A DNA stretch of 45,948 bases from SIG299 sp045531895 (GTDB lineage: Bacteria > Bacillota > Clostridia > Lachnospirales > Lachnospiraceae). The stretch lies in NCBI GenBank assembly GCA_045531895.1, contig JAZSEW010000034.1, forward strand, positions 1 to 45,948, in the 5' to 3' direction. How positions within the stretch are numbered: the first letter of the stretch is position 1; each line of letters starts with the position of its first letter. Of this stretch, positions 24,705 through 33,777 are shown piece after piece. The position numbers and the translations under genes are program-made. Below the pieces are notes generated by a model. It was not told the origin of the DNA, made no database searches, and saw only the letters and a program-made list of their open reading frames with translations.

Positions 24705-25241
24705 TTAGTCCTCTCTCTGTTCCAAATCCTTTTGTAAAGCTACCAGATACGGAATAAAAACGCCCTGACCTTTATGTATTTCATATTCCTCTTCCAGCTC
24801 TTCAAACCGGAAACTCTTTCTGCCGCCCTGCTCCATACGGTACCAAAATTCCTTTATTTTCTGAAACCTGAGATAGAACAGCCTGTCTTTTTTTGTATAA
24901 TGAATCAATAAAAATGCAACTCCGCCCTGCTGTTCAAACTCTTCCATAAAAGCAACCTGATGAGCATGAATATTTTGCAGGGCAAAGGTATCATAAGCAC
25001 ACTCCTTGGCATCAAAGCACACCGGAATACCCTGTACCGCCCCGATATAATCCACAGTACTTTTCTGGTCAAAATAAGCCAAAGTTATATGTCTGGTATC
25101 CTTGTCAATCTGCATCGGTGTAATCGGCGTAGGTACCTTCTGAATCAGTGCCAGCTTATTTTCCCTATATTTTTCATTAGTCAGGTTAATCAGTTCTTCC
25201 AGTGCGGAGCCTCGTAACCCTCTCGAATTCCATGATGGCAT
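24705..25241 (-). CDS. recU: Holliday junction resolvase RecU
   Basis: Resolves four-way DNA junctions in recombinational repair and chromosome segregation. Family features in order: SRGLRGSALEELINLTN, VPTPI, AYFDQKSTVDYIGAVQG, the catalytic FDAKE, and LQNIHAHQVAFMEEF. About 178 aa. The frame opens with TTG at 25262 but has no ribosome site there, so the ATG at 25241 with AGAAGAG nearby is preferred. Either start overlaps the end of the pseudouridine synthase gene by 56-77 nt in another frame. In Bacillus recU pairs with a penicillin-binding protein gene; that partner is not here. Confidence 0.9.
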   Translation of the reverse strand: MPSWNSRGLRGSALEELINLTNEKYRENKLALIQKVPTPITPMQIDKDTRHITLAYFDQKSTVDYIGAVQGIPVCFDAKECAYDTFALQNIHAHQVAFMEEFEQQGGVAFLLIHYTKKDRLFYLRFQKIKEFWYRMEQGGRKSFRFEELEEEYEIHKGQGVFIPYLVALQKDLEQRED

Positions 25242-26313
25242 CTCTATACTCTTCTTTCCCAAATAATTCTTCTGCCGCCTTTGTAAACTTTACCGGCGGT
25301 TTTACCGTAATTACTTTCTCCGATACTTCTGCCAAAACACCGGAAAGCTTCGGAAACTGCAACAGATATGCATGCAGCAGCTGATAACGCAGGCGCAATT
25401 CCCTGTTGATATTTTTCAGTCGTTCTACACTTGTAGTGTCTCTATTTTCCTTACTTCCCGCACCATACTTTGTATCTCCCAGAAGCGGCAGACCCACACT
25501 GGCCAGATGGGCACGAATCTGATGGGTCTTTCCGGTAATCAATCGAATTGCCAGAAGCGTAGAACCACCATTTGTAAGCAACGGAATCAGCTCCGTTTCA
25601 ATTCTGTCATATTCTTTTGGATTCAAGCCTTTATTTTTAAATGCTTCCTCGGATACTACCTGCACCGTGTTGGTACTTTCTTCTTTTTTTAAGTATCCTG
25701 TCAGATATCTCCGCTTATCCGCCTTTCCTGCAACCATACAAAGATAGTATTTATGCAATGTCCTCTTTTTTAACAGCTCTGCCATTTCCTGCAGACCCGC
25801 CAGAGATTTCCCTGCAATAATAAGCCCGGTAGTATTTCTGTCCAGACGGTTGCAGACGCCCGGAGTGAAATTATCCTGACCGATACCATATGTTATTCTT
25901 AAATATTCCACAATACGCTCGTTGATAGAAATGTCATCCTGCTTTGCCTTCTGGGATAATTCTCCTGCAGGTTTGTTTGCAATAAGAATATGTATTCCTT
26001 CATAGACAATTTCTTCTTCCTTTAATGCCTGAATAACCTCTCCGGCACTTCTTTTACCTTGGACCTGATTAGCCCCGGAAGACTTCTTTTTCTCAGACTG
26101 AAATCCTTCAATGGTTTCATCAGCCAGAAACAAACAGATTTCATCCCCCTCAGCCACCTTTTCGGAGCCTTCCGCTTTTTTTCCGTTTAAAGTAATATTT
26201 TTCTTTCGAAGCATCTTATAAAAGAAGCTTTTTGGCGCAGTATCCATATATTTGGATAACAACTTATCCAGACGCTGTCCTGCCTCATTTTGTGATACCT
26301 GAAATGATTTCAT
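25186..26313 (-). CDS. RluA-family pseudouridine synthase
   Basis: Converts uridine to pseudouridine in rRNA or tRNA. N-terminal S4-like domain (FQVSQNEAGQRLDKLLSKY, residues about 4-70 of the longer frame), then the catalytic RluA domain with VCNRLDRNTTGLIIAGKS (catalytic Asp in RLDRNT) and TGKTHQIRAHLASVGLPLLGDTKYG. The ATG at 26313 is chosen for the adjacent AGAGGAAAGAG; the upstream TTG adds six residues. The C-terminus runs past the catalytic domain into the recU reading frame. The target uridine cannot be told from sequence. Confidence 0.92.
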   Translation of the reverse strand: MKSFQVSQNEAGQRLDKLLSKYMDTAPKSFFYKMLRKKNITLNGKKAEGSEKVAEGDEICLFLADETIEGFQSEKKKSSGANQVQGKRSAGEVIQALKEEEIVYEGIHILIANKPAGELSQKAKQDDISINERIVEYLRITYGIGQDNFTPGVCNRLDRNTTGLIIAGKSLAGLQEMAELLKKRTLHKYYLCMVAGKADKRRYLTGYLKKEESTNTVQVVSEEAFKNKGLNPKEYDRIETELIPLLTNGGSTLLAIRLITGKTHQIRAHLASVGLPLLGDTKYGAGSKENRDTTSVERLKNINRELRLRYQLLHAYLLQFPKLSGVLAEVSEKVITVKPPVKFTKAAEELFGKEEYRDAIMEFERVTRLRTGRTD

Positions 26314-26345
26314 TCTCTTTCCTCTTCCCAAAACTCTTATTTATA

Positions 26346-26945
26346 CTATACTGTAAAGGTGCGCAGCATGGAAAGTACTTCTTCCTTCACTTCTGCACCT
26401 GAATCCGCATTTTCATCACCACGCAGTTTCATTCTGTCTATTACTTTCTTTTCCTCATTGGTAACATATACCGTGTAGGAAATACAACGGTTCTTTAATT
26501 CCTTCTTAAAATATTCCTGCACAATCAGGATATTATCCTTTTTTCTGGAGGTATAACCGATAACCTGATGTCCTGTCACATAAATGCAGTCCAGATGCAT
26601 TACCTTTTCTGAAGAAGTAAATACCACGTCATACAACAGAGTATCCTTTTCTCCGGCATATGACTTTAAACGTTCCTTTGTTTCTACACTCATTTCTTTG
26701 TATGGAAACAAAATCACACAGGCAACAAAATATTTTGCCGCAGGCATTACCATACACACTGCAATTACCGTAAACAGGTTGGTAGCTTCCATCTTATTCA
26801 GTAACAAACCCACAATAAAAATTGCAATGCCTGTCAACACCGATACTATCGTACCAATCAGCGCTTTCTGTTTCTTTTGCTTTAAATAACCGTATTCTCC
26901 ACGCTCCAGCTTTTGCTTTTTCATCTCAACCAATAGCCCTTTCAT
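26346..26945 (-). CDS. Uncharacterised membrane protein with two helices
   Basis: 199 residues, not recognised. A basic N-terminus (MKKQKLERGEYGYLKQKKQK) is followed by two hydrophobic segments (LIGTIVSVLTGIAIFIVGLLL, quoted to 20: ending IFIVGLLL; and VIAVCMVMPAAKYFVACVIL), then a roughly 120-residue soluble domain with CIYVTGHQVIGYTSRKKDN and YVTNEEKKVIDR. It ends 33 nt before the RluA gene on the same strand and starts 17 nt after the HAD gene, so it lies in a run of closely packed genes. The start is uncertain (ATG at 26945 or 26924). Confidence 0.7.
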   Translation of the reverse strand: MKGLLVEMKKQKLERGEYGYLKQKKQKALIGTIVSVLTGIAIFIVGLLLNKMEATNLFTVIAVCMVMPAAKYFVACVILFPYKEMSVETKERLKSYAGEKDTLLYDVVFTSSEKVMHLDCIYVTGHQVIGYTSRKKDNILIVQEYFKKELKNRCISYTVYVTNEEKKVIDRMKLRGDENADSGAEVKEEVLSMLRTFTV

Positions 26946-26962
26946 TTCATCTGTTCGTGCCG

Positions 26963-27607
26963 TTAATTAACCTCATCATAGTGCACAATATAGTAATCTG
27001 CCAGTTCTTTTTTTTCTTCTGTCATTGCAATTGAAAATGCATCCTCCACGGCACAAGTCTTCATGCCCGCCCGTTTTCCGGCCAAAATTCCTTCCGGAAT
27101 GTCCTCAAAAACAAGACAATGCTCCGGTGCTATCCCAAGACATTCTGCCACAAGAAGATAAATATCCGGGGCCGGTTTTCCCTTTGCCACTTCACAGGAA
27201 GTATGAATTTCGTCCAGATATTCAGAAATATGTAAACTGTTTACTGCTGTTTCTACCAGTTCTTTGGAATTACTGGTTGCAATTCCGGTGCGGATTCCCT
27301 GCTCTTTTAAACGCTTTAAGAAGGATAATACCCCCGGCTTTAACGGAACCTCATACGTATATTTATGAAATGCCATCTCATTCCAGGTTTCTTTCATTTC
27401 TTCCAAAGATTCGGGAATACCAAAAGTTTCTTTAAAATAAACTGCTGTTTCTGAAAAACTCATACCGGAAATATCCTTTTGCAACGTCTCCGGCAAAGCA
27501 ATTCCATACCGTCCCAAATATTCTATATCAATATCTCTCCACATCCACATGGAGTCCACTAATGTTCCATCTAAATCAAAAATAACCGCTTTAATATTTT
27601 CTAACAT
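26963..27607 (-). CDS. HAD-IA family phosphatase (beta-phosphoglucomutase-like)
   Basis: About 214 aa. Motif I KAVIFDLDGTLVDSMWMW with the DxD pair, a four-helix cap, motif II IATSNSKEL, motif III GKPAPDIYL and motif IV CLVFEDIPEGILAGKRAGM. A general sugar- or nucleotide-phosphate phosphatase; substrate unknown. The ATG at 27607 has AAAGGATG upstream and begins at the family start; the longer frame to 27694 lies within the RsuA-type gene. Confidence 0.88.
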   Translation of the reverse strand: MLENIKAVIFDLDGTLVDSMWMWRDIDIEYLGRYGIALPETLQKDISGMSFSETAVYFKETFGIPESLEEMKETWNEMAFHKYTYEVPLKPGVLSFLKRLKEQGIRTGIATSNSKELVETAVNSLHISEYLDEIHTSCEVAKGKPAPDIYLLVAECLGIAPEHCLVFEDIPEGILAGKRAGMKTCAVEDAFSIAMTEEKKELADYYIVHYDEVN

Positions 27608-27642
27608 ATAAAAACATCCTTTTTCACAGCTGTAGCCGTCTG

Positions 27643-28413
27643 CTATGCTCTTTCCTTTAGTAAAGCCACTTCTTCCTTCGTTAGCCTGCGGCATTCTCCC
27701 GGCTGCAGATTTGCATCCAGTATAAGACTTCCCATAGAAATCCGCTTTAGGTATATAACCTCACATCCGATTTCATGGCACATCCGCTTGACCTGATGAA
27801 ATTTTCCTTCCTGTAAGGTAATATTCACCTCCGAAACTCCGTCAGCAACAGACAAAACCTCCAGTCCGGCAGGCAGTGCCTGATAGTCCTGCCCTACCCG
27901 GATACCTTCTGCAAATCGCGCTGTAGCATCTTCCGGTACCACTCCATTCAGCTTTGCAAAATACACTTTATCTACATGTCTTTTAGGAGAAAGCAAACGA
28001 TGTGCCAATTCTCCGTCATCAGTCAAAAGAAGCAGACCTTCTGTATCCTTATCAAGGCGTCCTACAGGAAATACTTCCCGCTTTCCCAGGAAATATCCTG
28101 TTTCGGAAACGCAATCTGCATCAGCGGTGCTCTGCTCTCTCACCAGATCCAGAACGGTTTTATCCCTGCCATCCTCGGTGGCAGACACTACTCCGGAAGG
28201 TTTATGAAGCATCAGATACAAAAATGCCTCTGCCTTTAAGTTCTTACCGTCCAGTGTCACTATATCAAAAGCAGCTACCTTATGGTCACCGTTTTTGCAC
28301 ACCTCACCGTTTACCTGTACCCGCCCCTTGGAAAGCGCTGTTTTTGCCTCTTTTCTTGTAATTCCGGCAGTTTCTGCCACATACTTATCCAGTCTTGCTT
28401 CTTTTTCAGCCAT
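27643..28413 (-). CDS. RsuA/RluB/E/F-family pseudouridine synthase
   Basis: About 256 aa. S4 domain (RLDKYVAETAGITRKEAKTAL) followed by the catalytic domain with LYLMLHKPSGVVSATEDGR, FPVGRLDKDTEGLLLLTDDG (catalytic Asp in GRLDKDT) and EGKFHQVKRMCHEIGCEV. Probably modifies 16S rRNA as RsuA does, but RluB/F-type targets are possible. The ATG at 28413 overlaps the methyltransferase stop (TAATG) and has GGAG upstream; it is preferred to the frame opening at 28500. Confidence 0.92.
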   Translation of the reverse strand: MAEKEARLDKYVAETAGITRKEAKTALSKGRVQVNGEVCKNGDHKVAAFDIVTLDGKNLKAEAFLYLMLHKPSGVVSATEDGRDKTVLDLVREQSTADADCVSETGYFLGKREVFPVGRLDKDTEGLLLLTDDGELAHRLLSPKRHVDKVYFAKLNGVVPEDATARFAEGIRVGQDYQALPAGLEVLSVADGVSEVNITLQEGKFHQVKRMCHEIGCEVIYLKRISMGSLILDANLQPGECRRLTKEEVALLKERA

Positions 28414-29783
28414 TACATCATTCTCCATCCCGGAAGATACTTGTTCTTTAGTGTATCGCGCTGTGCCTTGGCCCATCCAAGCGGAAATCCCCCCGCGCAA
28501 ACCAGAACAAATCCATCTCTAACCGGTGTCTTTGCTTCGATTGTCTCACACTTTAAATAACGGATAACATCCTCATCTTCAATGTCCATATTATAAACCG
28601 CATCGTACTCGTTCATATTAAGGGCACAGGCCAGTGCCTGACTTGGTTCAAAACGGTTCTTTTTCAGTTCTCCGAGTAACAGGCCGGAGCGCATCACACG
28701 AAGTCCCTTTAAGTCCGGAATATCCTCCGGCAGCAGGTACAGCCTGTCCTCCCTGATTTCTAAGCGTTCCTCCGGAATTTCCATACGTAGTCTGTCTAAA
28801 AACTCTTTTGCTTCTTCAGGAAGCTTCACCTTTTTCTTGTTTACAGGAAAGCTTCTTCGTTCACCGGTATCATCTTTTTGAAGCAATGCCACAAAGTGTC
28901 CTTCACCGTTTAATTTGTGCGGCCATAGACGAATACCTTCTCTAATTTCTTCCCTACCGTTTTCTATCCACTCCGGATGTCCATCAGAAAAACTTTCATA
29001 GGAAAGCTCCGGCTTTATTACATGCATATCCGGGTAATTTTCTAAAATATACTGCAGACTTCCTTCGTCCTCCTCCGGAGAAAAGGTACATGTGGAATAC
29101 ACCAGCATACCACCCGGTGCCAGCATCGGAAGCACAGCATCCAGAATTTCCAGTTGCAGTTTATGATAATATTCCACACCATACTGCTCCCAGTTCTTCA
29201 TAATAGCCGGACTCTTACGGAACATACCTTCACCGGAGCATGGCGCATCCACCAGAATTTTATCAAAATAACCATAAAACCGCTCCGTCAGTTTTCCCGG
29301 TGCTTCGCTCAAAATCAAGGAATTTCTGGAGCCAAACAGCTCGAGATTCTTAAGAAGCGCTTTCGCTCTTGAATTACTGATATCATTGGAGACAAGCACA
29401 CCCTTCCCCTGAAGCTTTGCTGCCAGCTCCGTACTCTTTCCGCCCGGCGCAGCACAAATATCAAGCACTTTATCTCCCGGCTTTACGGGAAGAATTTCTG
29501 CCGGTGTCATAGCACTCGGCTCCTGAATATAATAAAGACCTGCAAAATAAAACGGATGCTTTGCCGGCTGGTCCGTCAACTGATAATAGTATCCGTTATG
29601 AATCCAAGGTACCTGCTGAATGGCAAACGGAGCTATCCGTTCCCACTCGTCCTTTGTTACCTTTAACGAGTTAAAACGAACACCTCCGTGTCTTTCTTCG
29701 TCAAATCCCCGTAAAAATTCCGGAAATTCCTCCTTCAGCAGTTCCTTCATCCGATTTTCAAATTTCTGCGGTAAAGTAATCAC
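28413..29783 (-). CDS. RsmB/RsmF (NOL1/NOP2/Sun) family RNA cytosine-5 methyltransferase
   Basis: 456 aa SAM-dependent m5C methyltransferase, probably for rRNA. N-terminal domain with RFNSLKV, SAM site DICAAPGGKSTELAAKLQG, VDAPCSGEGMFRKSPA (motif IV Cys) and YSTCTFSPEEDEGSL (catalytic Cys motif). The C-terminal 170 residues match the RsmF-type accessory/PUA-like region. It directly precedes an RsuA-type synthase with overlapping stop and start, making an rRNA modification pair. Confidence 0.92.
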   Translation of the reverse strand: MITLPQKFENRMKELLKEEFPEFLRGFDEERHGGVRFNSLKVTKDEWERIAPFAIQQVPWIHNGYYYQLTDQPAKHPFYFAGLYYIQEPSAMTPAEILPVKPGDKVLDICAAPGGKSTELAAKLQGKGVLVSNDISNSRAKALLKNLELFGSRNSLILSEAPGKLTERFYGYFDKILVDAPCSGEGMFRKSPAIMKNWEQYGVEYYHKLQLEILDAVLPMLAPGGMLVYSTCTFSPEEDEGSLQYILENYPDMHVIKPELSYESFSDGHPEWIENGREEIREGIRLWPHKLNGEGHFVALLQKDDTGERRSFPVNKKKVKLPEEAKEFLDRLRMEIPEERLEIREDRLYLLPEDIPDLKGLRVMRSGLLLGELKKNRFEPSQALACALNMNEYDAVYNMDIEDEDVIRYLKCETIEAKTPVRDGFVLVCAGGFPLGWAKAQRDTLKNKYLPGWRMM

Positions 29784-29801
29784 TGTTTTCCTCTTTTCTA
29801 C

Positions 29802-30605
29802 CTAACGCAGGCTCTGCGCACGGTAACTTTCTGCAATAACATCCAATTCCTTACTAAAACGGGCAAGAGAATTCAAATCCCCCTCATTATACACCCGGAA
29901 AAACTCGTCCTGGATACGCACAACCTCCCGTTTATTTGCCACTTTATAAAGGTTTTGAATTGTTGTTAAAATTTCAGATACTACATTCGCTCTGATATTA
30001 AAGGAGTTCTGTGCATCCATAATCTCATCCCGTACAGACGCCATTTCTTCATCCAGGATGACAATTGCATCTGCTGCCTTATGCAGACGTTCTCTAAGCA
30101 CAGCAGGCATATTCTTTTTGTACTTATACTGCAGGGAATGCTCAATGGTTGCCCAAAAATCCATTGCCAGTGTCCGGATTTGGATTTCCACCTGCAGCTC
30201 CTTTGGTCCCTTTACCGATTCTACCGTATAGTACACAACCATGTGGTAACTACGATATCCACTATCCTTTACATGACTGATATAGTCTTTTTCTCCTTTG
30301 ACTCTCATATCAGTGCGGTTGTGAATAATTTCTGCCACCTTATAAATATCTTCCACGAACTGACAGATAATACGAATACCGGCAATATCCTCTACCTTTT
30401 CCTCAAAGTGTTCAAACTCAATATCCTTCTTCTGGCACTTTTCCAGAATACTGGAAATGGTTTTTACTCTTCCGTTTACCTGTTCAATCGGAGAGTATTT
30501 TCCAGCTCTTCGGCTGGCTGTAATCAAATGGCGGAATTTCACCACCAATTCATCTACAGCCAGCTCATAAGGCTCCAAAATTTCTCTCCAAAGCTGTATT
30601 TCCAT
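29802..30605 (-). CDS. relQ: Small alarmone synthetase (RelQ/YjbM-type)
   Basis: 267 aa GTP pyrophosphokinase without a hydrolase domain: makes (p)ppGpp. RelA/SpoT synthetase features: RVKTISSILEKCQKK, EDIAGIRIICQFVEDIYKV, KDYISHVKDSGYRSYHMVV, VEIQIRTLAMDFWATIEHSL with the catalytic Glu/Gln-Arg cluster. The C-terminal helices resemble RelQ, which forms tetramers. It sits between the LCP gene and the methyltransferase gene on the same strand. RelP-type assignment cannot be excluded. Confidence 0.9.
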   Translation of the reverse strand: MEIQLWREILEPYELAVDELVVKFRHLITASRRAGKYSPIEQVNGRVKTISSILEKCQKKDIEFEHFEEKVEDIAGIRIICQFVEDIYKVAEIIHNRTDMRVKGEKDYISHVKDSGYRSYHMVVYYTVESVKGPKELQVEIQIRTLAMDFWATIEHSLQYKYKKNMPAVLRERLHKAADAIVILDEEMASVRDEIMDAQNSFNIRANVVSEILTTIQNLYKVANKREVVRIQDEFFRVYNEGDLNSLARFSKELDVIAESYRAQSLR

Positions 30606-30634
30606 CGAATTAATAAACCTCCAAAATTATAACT

Positions 30635-32188
30635 TTACTCATCTCCGTATAAGAAATCCTGTAACATATCCACACATTCCGGATAGAATACAATAACATC
30701 TTTTTTAGCAATTATAGCACTGGTATATTTACCGCTCTGTGGTACCTGCATTGTATCGATTTCAAACATCTTATTTTCGATTACTGCATCGAGACAATCT
30801 ACCGCCAGATTTTCCAGACTGGATGGTGCAGATACATAACTGAAGCACTGACCCATTATTGTAACAAGCTCGGAGAAGCTCTTTTCTTTAAACTTATTAA
30901 ACAGTGCCTGTAATACTACACGATGACGGTAATTTCGTCCACGGTCATCCCGTAAACCTTCTGCTGTTGGCACATGGCGCACACGACAGTAGCCTAACAC
31001 CTGAGAACCTGTCATGGTCTGGGTTCCAGCCACGGTATTTCTCTGTGATGCCTTTGAAATATACTTCGTTGTATTTAAGTATTCTGATTCTCTTGCTGTT
31101 AAAGAAATCTCCAAACCGCCCAACTGATCAATAATACTTTCAAAGCCATCAAAATTTACCTTCACATAGGAATCAATATCCACACCAAAGTTCTTTTCAA
31201 TGGTATCCATAATCAGACTTGCGCCACCATGTGCATAGGAAGCATTCAAACGGTCATCCGCATAGCCTTCAATAGATACATATAAATCTCTCTGGAAGGA
31301 AACAATTTTTAATGGTCCGCCGTTTAAATTTACGGAAACAAGAAGAATCGCATCTGTTCTTCCTCGTTTTGCACCATAAAGATTTTCCTCACCTAACAGC
31401 AGGACATTAATAATATCCTCATCATCCATAATCTTTACCGGTGGCTTTGGTGTTGCCGTCGGTTCCGGTGTAAGTGTCGGTTCTCCTGTTGGTGCAAGTG
31501 TTGCATCCGGATTCTGGTTTGGATTTATAGTTGGCTCCGGTGTTGTATCCGGATTCTGGTTTGGATCTATAGTTGGCTCCGGTGTCGGAGTATCTGTCAG
31601 CTCCGGTATCTGAGAAATATAGCCCAAATCATCCGGATCCTTCGGAATTTCATCAAACATTTTTCCTACAATCATTTTGTAAATCAGGTCACGTCCTCCG
31701 GAAGTACCAAACAGCAGACCAACGGAAAGCAGTATCACAAGAATCACAGATACCAGCACCTTTGTCCATGTAGGAATTTCCCTGAATGTCTTTAAAAATT
31801 TATTTGGTTCCTTTTCCACTGTGGAACTTACTTCCTCAGCTTCTGCTTCCCTGCCGAATTCCTGTTCAATCTGTTCTGCCAGTGCAGCATCCACTCCGGC
31901 AAATAATTCCTCTTCCACTATGGAATAAGTCTCCGGCTGCTCTGCCTCTCCTGCACCCACGGTAACGGTTTCTATTTCAGGAATTTCTTCCTTTATTTCC
32001 ATGCGTTCTTCTGTTTCAGACACAGGAATTGGTTCCGGCATTGGAACAACATCTTCCGGTGAGCCAATTGCCGCTTCCAGATTACTGTAAAATTCTTCAC
32101 TTTCTGTCGGGTCGAACTCAACCTCAGTTGTTACTTCCGGCTCTGTACCCTGTGAATCTAATTCTATTTCCTTGTTTTCGTTATCCAT
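30635..32188 (-). CDS. LCP (LytR-CpsA-Psr) family cell-wall glycopolymer ligase
   Basis: 517 residues. An acidic cytoplasmic N-terminal region of about 135 residues, one membrane helix (VLVSVILVILLSVGLLFGTS), then a Pro/Thr-rich linker with two copies of a 14-residue PEPTI(D/N)PNQNP unit. The LCP catalytic domain follows: IINVLLLGEEN, GRTDAILLVSVNLNGG, KIVSFQRDLYVSI, LNASYAHGGASLIMDTIEKNFG, and GYCRVRHV with the essential arginines. LCP enzymes move polyprenyl-linked glycopolymers (teichoic acids, capsule) onto peptidoglycan. The very long acidic N-terminus is unusual in length. Confidence 0.92.
   Translation of the reverse strand: MDNENKEIELDSQGTEPEVTTEVEFDPTESEEFYSNLEAAIGSPEDVVPMPEPIPVSETEERMEIKEEIPEIETVTVGAGEAEQPETYSIVEEELFAGVDAALAEQIEQEFGREAEAEEVSSTVEKEPNKFLKTFREIPTWTKVLVSVILVILLSVGLLFGTSGGRDLIYKMIVGKMFDEIPKDPDDLGYISQIPELTDTPTPEPTIDPNQNPDTTPEPTINPNQNPDATLAPTGEPTLTPEPTATPKPPVKIMDDEDIINVLLLGEENLYGAKRGRTDAILLVSVNLNGGPLKIVSFQRDLYVSIEGYADDRLNASYAHGGASLIMDTIEKNFGVDIDSYVKVNFDGFESIIDQLGGLEISLTARESEYLNTTKYISKASQRNTVAGTQTMTGSQVLGYCRVRHVPTAEGLRDDRGRNYRHRVVLQALFNKFKEKSFSELVTIMGQCFSYVSAPSSLENLAVDCLDAVIENKMFEIDTMQVPQSGKYTSAIIAKKDVIVFYPECVDMLQDFLYGDE
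31509..31584 (-). repeat. In-frame 42-bp tandem repeat in the LCP linker
   Basis: Two near-identical units begin at 31509 and 31551 (period 42 bp, the second partial), each encoding a 14-residue Pro/Thr/Asn-rich segment. Copy number can change without a frameshift, so linker length may vary between strains. Confidence 0.7.
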
Positions 32189-32249
32189 ATTTCCTCTTTT
32201 CTTTTCCTTTGTAATGTATCTTATGACTGCACAAGGGAAGGTAACACGT

Positions 32250-33701
32250 TTATTTCATTCGTTCCAATAGTTTTTCAATAAACCGGTATATCCGGATGGT
32301 AGACGGAAGATTTAACGCTTCCTGCGGTGTATGAATATCCTTCATATCCGGTCCAATGGAAATTATATCAAGCTCCGGCATTTTCTCCGCAATGAGACCA
32401 CACTCCAGCCCTGCATGAATCGCTTCCATTTTTGGTTCTTTTTGATACATCTCTATAAAAACTTCTTTAAAAATTTCACGCAGTTTTGACTCCCTGCGAT
32501 ACTCCCATGCCGGATACTCACTGTGAGTAGAACTTTCACCGCCAAGGAAGCTGATTAAATATTCCACCTTATCCCGCATGAAATATTTATAGGTTTTGGA
32601 AGAACTTCTGAGAGCAAAATTAAATTCTGCCTCCTCTTCCTTCACTTCAAAAATACCAAGGTTTAAAGAGCTTTCCACCAACCCCTCGATATCACCACTC
32701 ATACGCTGTATACCGTTCGGTGCCTGCATCAGGAAAAACAACAGTTTTTCAAATGAAATCGGATCCAATACGTTATATGTGGAACTTTCTCCTGCCTTTA
32801 TTTCTACAGTAAAACCCGGTTCAATGGTTGCCAGCTCATTTTTATATTTCTGCGTCAATTCCTCTACTGTTTTTACAAACAATGCCGTTTCTTCCTCTTC
32901 TACAACTACCGTTGCAAAAGCCTCCCGCGGAATTGCGTTATCCTTTAATCCGCCATGAAAATCAAGCAGTGTAAAATCCACCTGCTCTCTTGCCTCAAAT
33001 AAAAGTCTTGTCATGGCATAAACAGAATTTACACGGTTCTTATCGATTTCCGCACCGGAATGGCCACCATACAGACCCTTCAGGGCTATATCATATGCCA
33101 CACCGTCTACTGCCATTCTTGTCATTGGCAACGTACAGGTCTGACGCATGCCTCCGGCACAACTGCACAGCACTACGCCCTCATCCTCAGAATCCACATT
33201 GATTAAACAGGAGGCTTTTAAACCGGACATATCCAGTGCCTTAGCACCATCCATACCTGTTTCTTCTTCTGTAGTAATTACCAGCTCCAGTGCCGGATGT
33301 TTTGCCTCTTTATCTGCAATAAGTGCCATGGCATAAGCCACCGCCACACCATCATCACCGCCTAATGTGGTTCCGCTTGCCATGAGATTATCTCCCACCA
33401 TTTGAAGCTTAAGAGCATCCTTTTCAAAATCATGGTCAGAATCTGCATTCTTTTCACAGACCATATCCATGTGCCCCTGAAGCATAACCACCGGTGCATT
33501 TTCATAGCCCGGACTGGCTTCTTTAAACATTACCACATTCCATGCATCATCCTGCACATAACGTATCCCCTGCTCCTTTGCAAATTCCGCAAGGTAGTTG
33601 GAAATCGCCTGCACATTACCGGAACCGTGAGGTATTTTAGTAAGTTGTTCAAAATAATACAACACCTTTTTATAATCGTAGGACTCTAAAAAATAGCTCA
33701 T
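32250..33701 (-). CDS. pepD: Aminoacyl-histidine dipeptidase PepD (M20 family)
   Basis: 483 aa zinc dipeptidase that cuts Xaa-His and a range of other dipeptides. Metal ligands: LQGHMDMVCEKN, GTTLGGDDGVAVAYAMAL, TTEEETGMDGAKAL (catalytic Glu), VDSEDEG and the C-terminal HAGLECGL. The lid domain lies between. Length fits PepD. It sits alone between PFL and LCP genes. Confidence 0.95.
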   Translation of the reverse strand: MSYFLESYDYKKVLYYFEQLTKIPHGSGNVQAISNYLAEFAKEQGIRYVQDDAWNVVMFKEASPGYENAPVVMLQGHMDMVCEKNADSDHDFEKDALKLQMVGDNLMASGTTLGGDDGVAVAYAMALIADKEAKHPALELVITTEEETGMDGAKALDMSGLKASCLINVDSEDEGVVLCSCAGGMRQTCTLPMTRMAVDGVAYDIALKGLYGGHSGAEIDKNRVNSVYAMTRLLFEAREQVDFTLLDFHGGLKDNAIPREAFATVVVEEEETALFVKTVEELTQKYKNELATIEPGFTVEIKAGESSTYNVLDPISFEKLLFFLMQAPNGIQRMSGDIEGLVESSLNLGIFEVKEEEAEFNFALRSSSKTYKYFMRDKVEYLISFLGGESSTHSEYPAWEYRRESKLREIFKEVFIEMYQKEPKMEAIHAGLECGLIAEKMPELDIISIGPDMKDIHTPQEALNLPSTIRIYRFIEKLLERMK

Positions 33702-33777
33702 CTTTGTTCCTCTTTTCTACCATAGTTCAGCCCCACTATAGAGCCAAAGTTTGTTGATTTTATGTCAGATTTATTAC

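Noticed and set aside
25186..25262. Frameshift fusing the RluA-family gene and recU
   Set aside because: Each protein is complete on its own and both have typical domain ends or starts; no single frameshift would give a known fusion.
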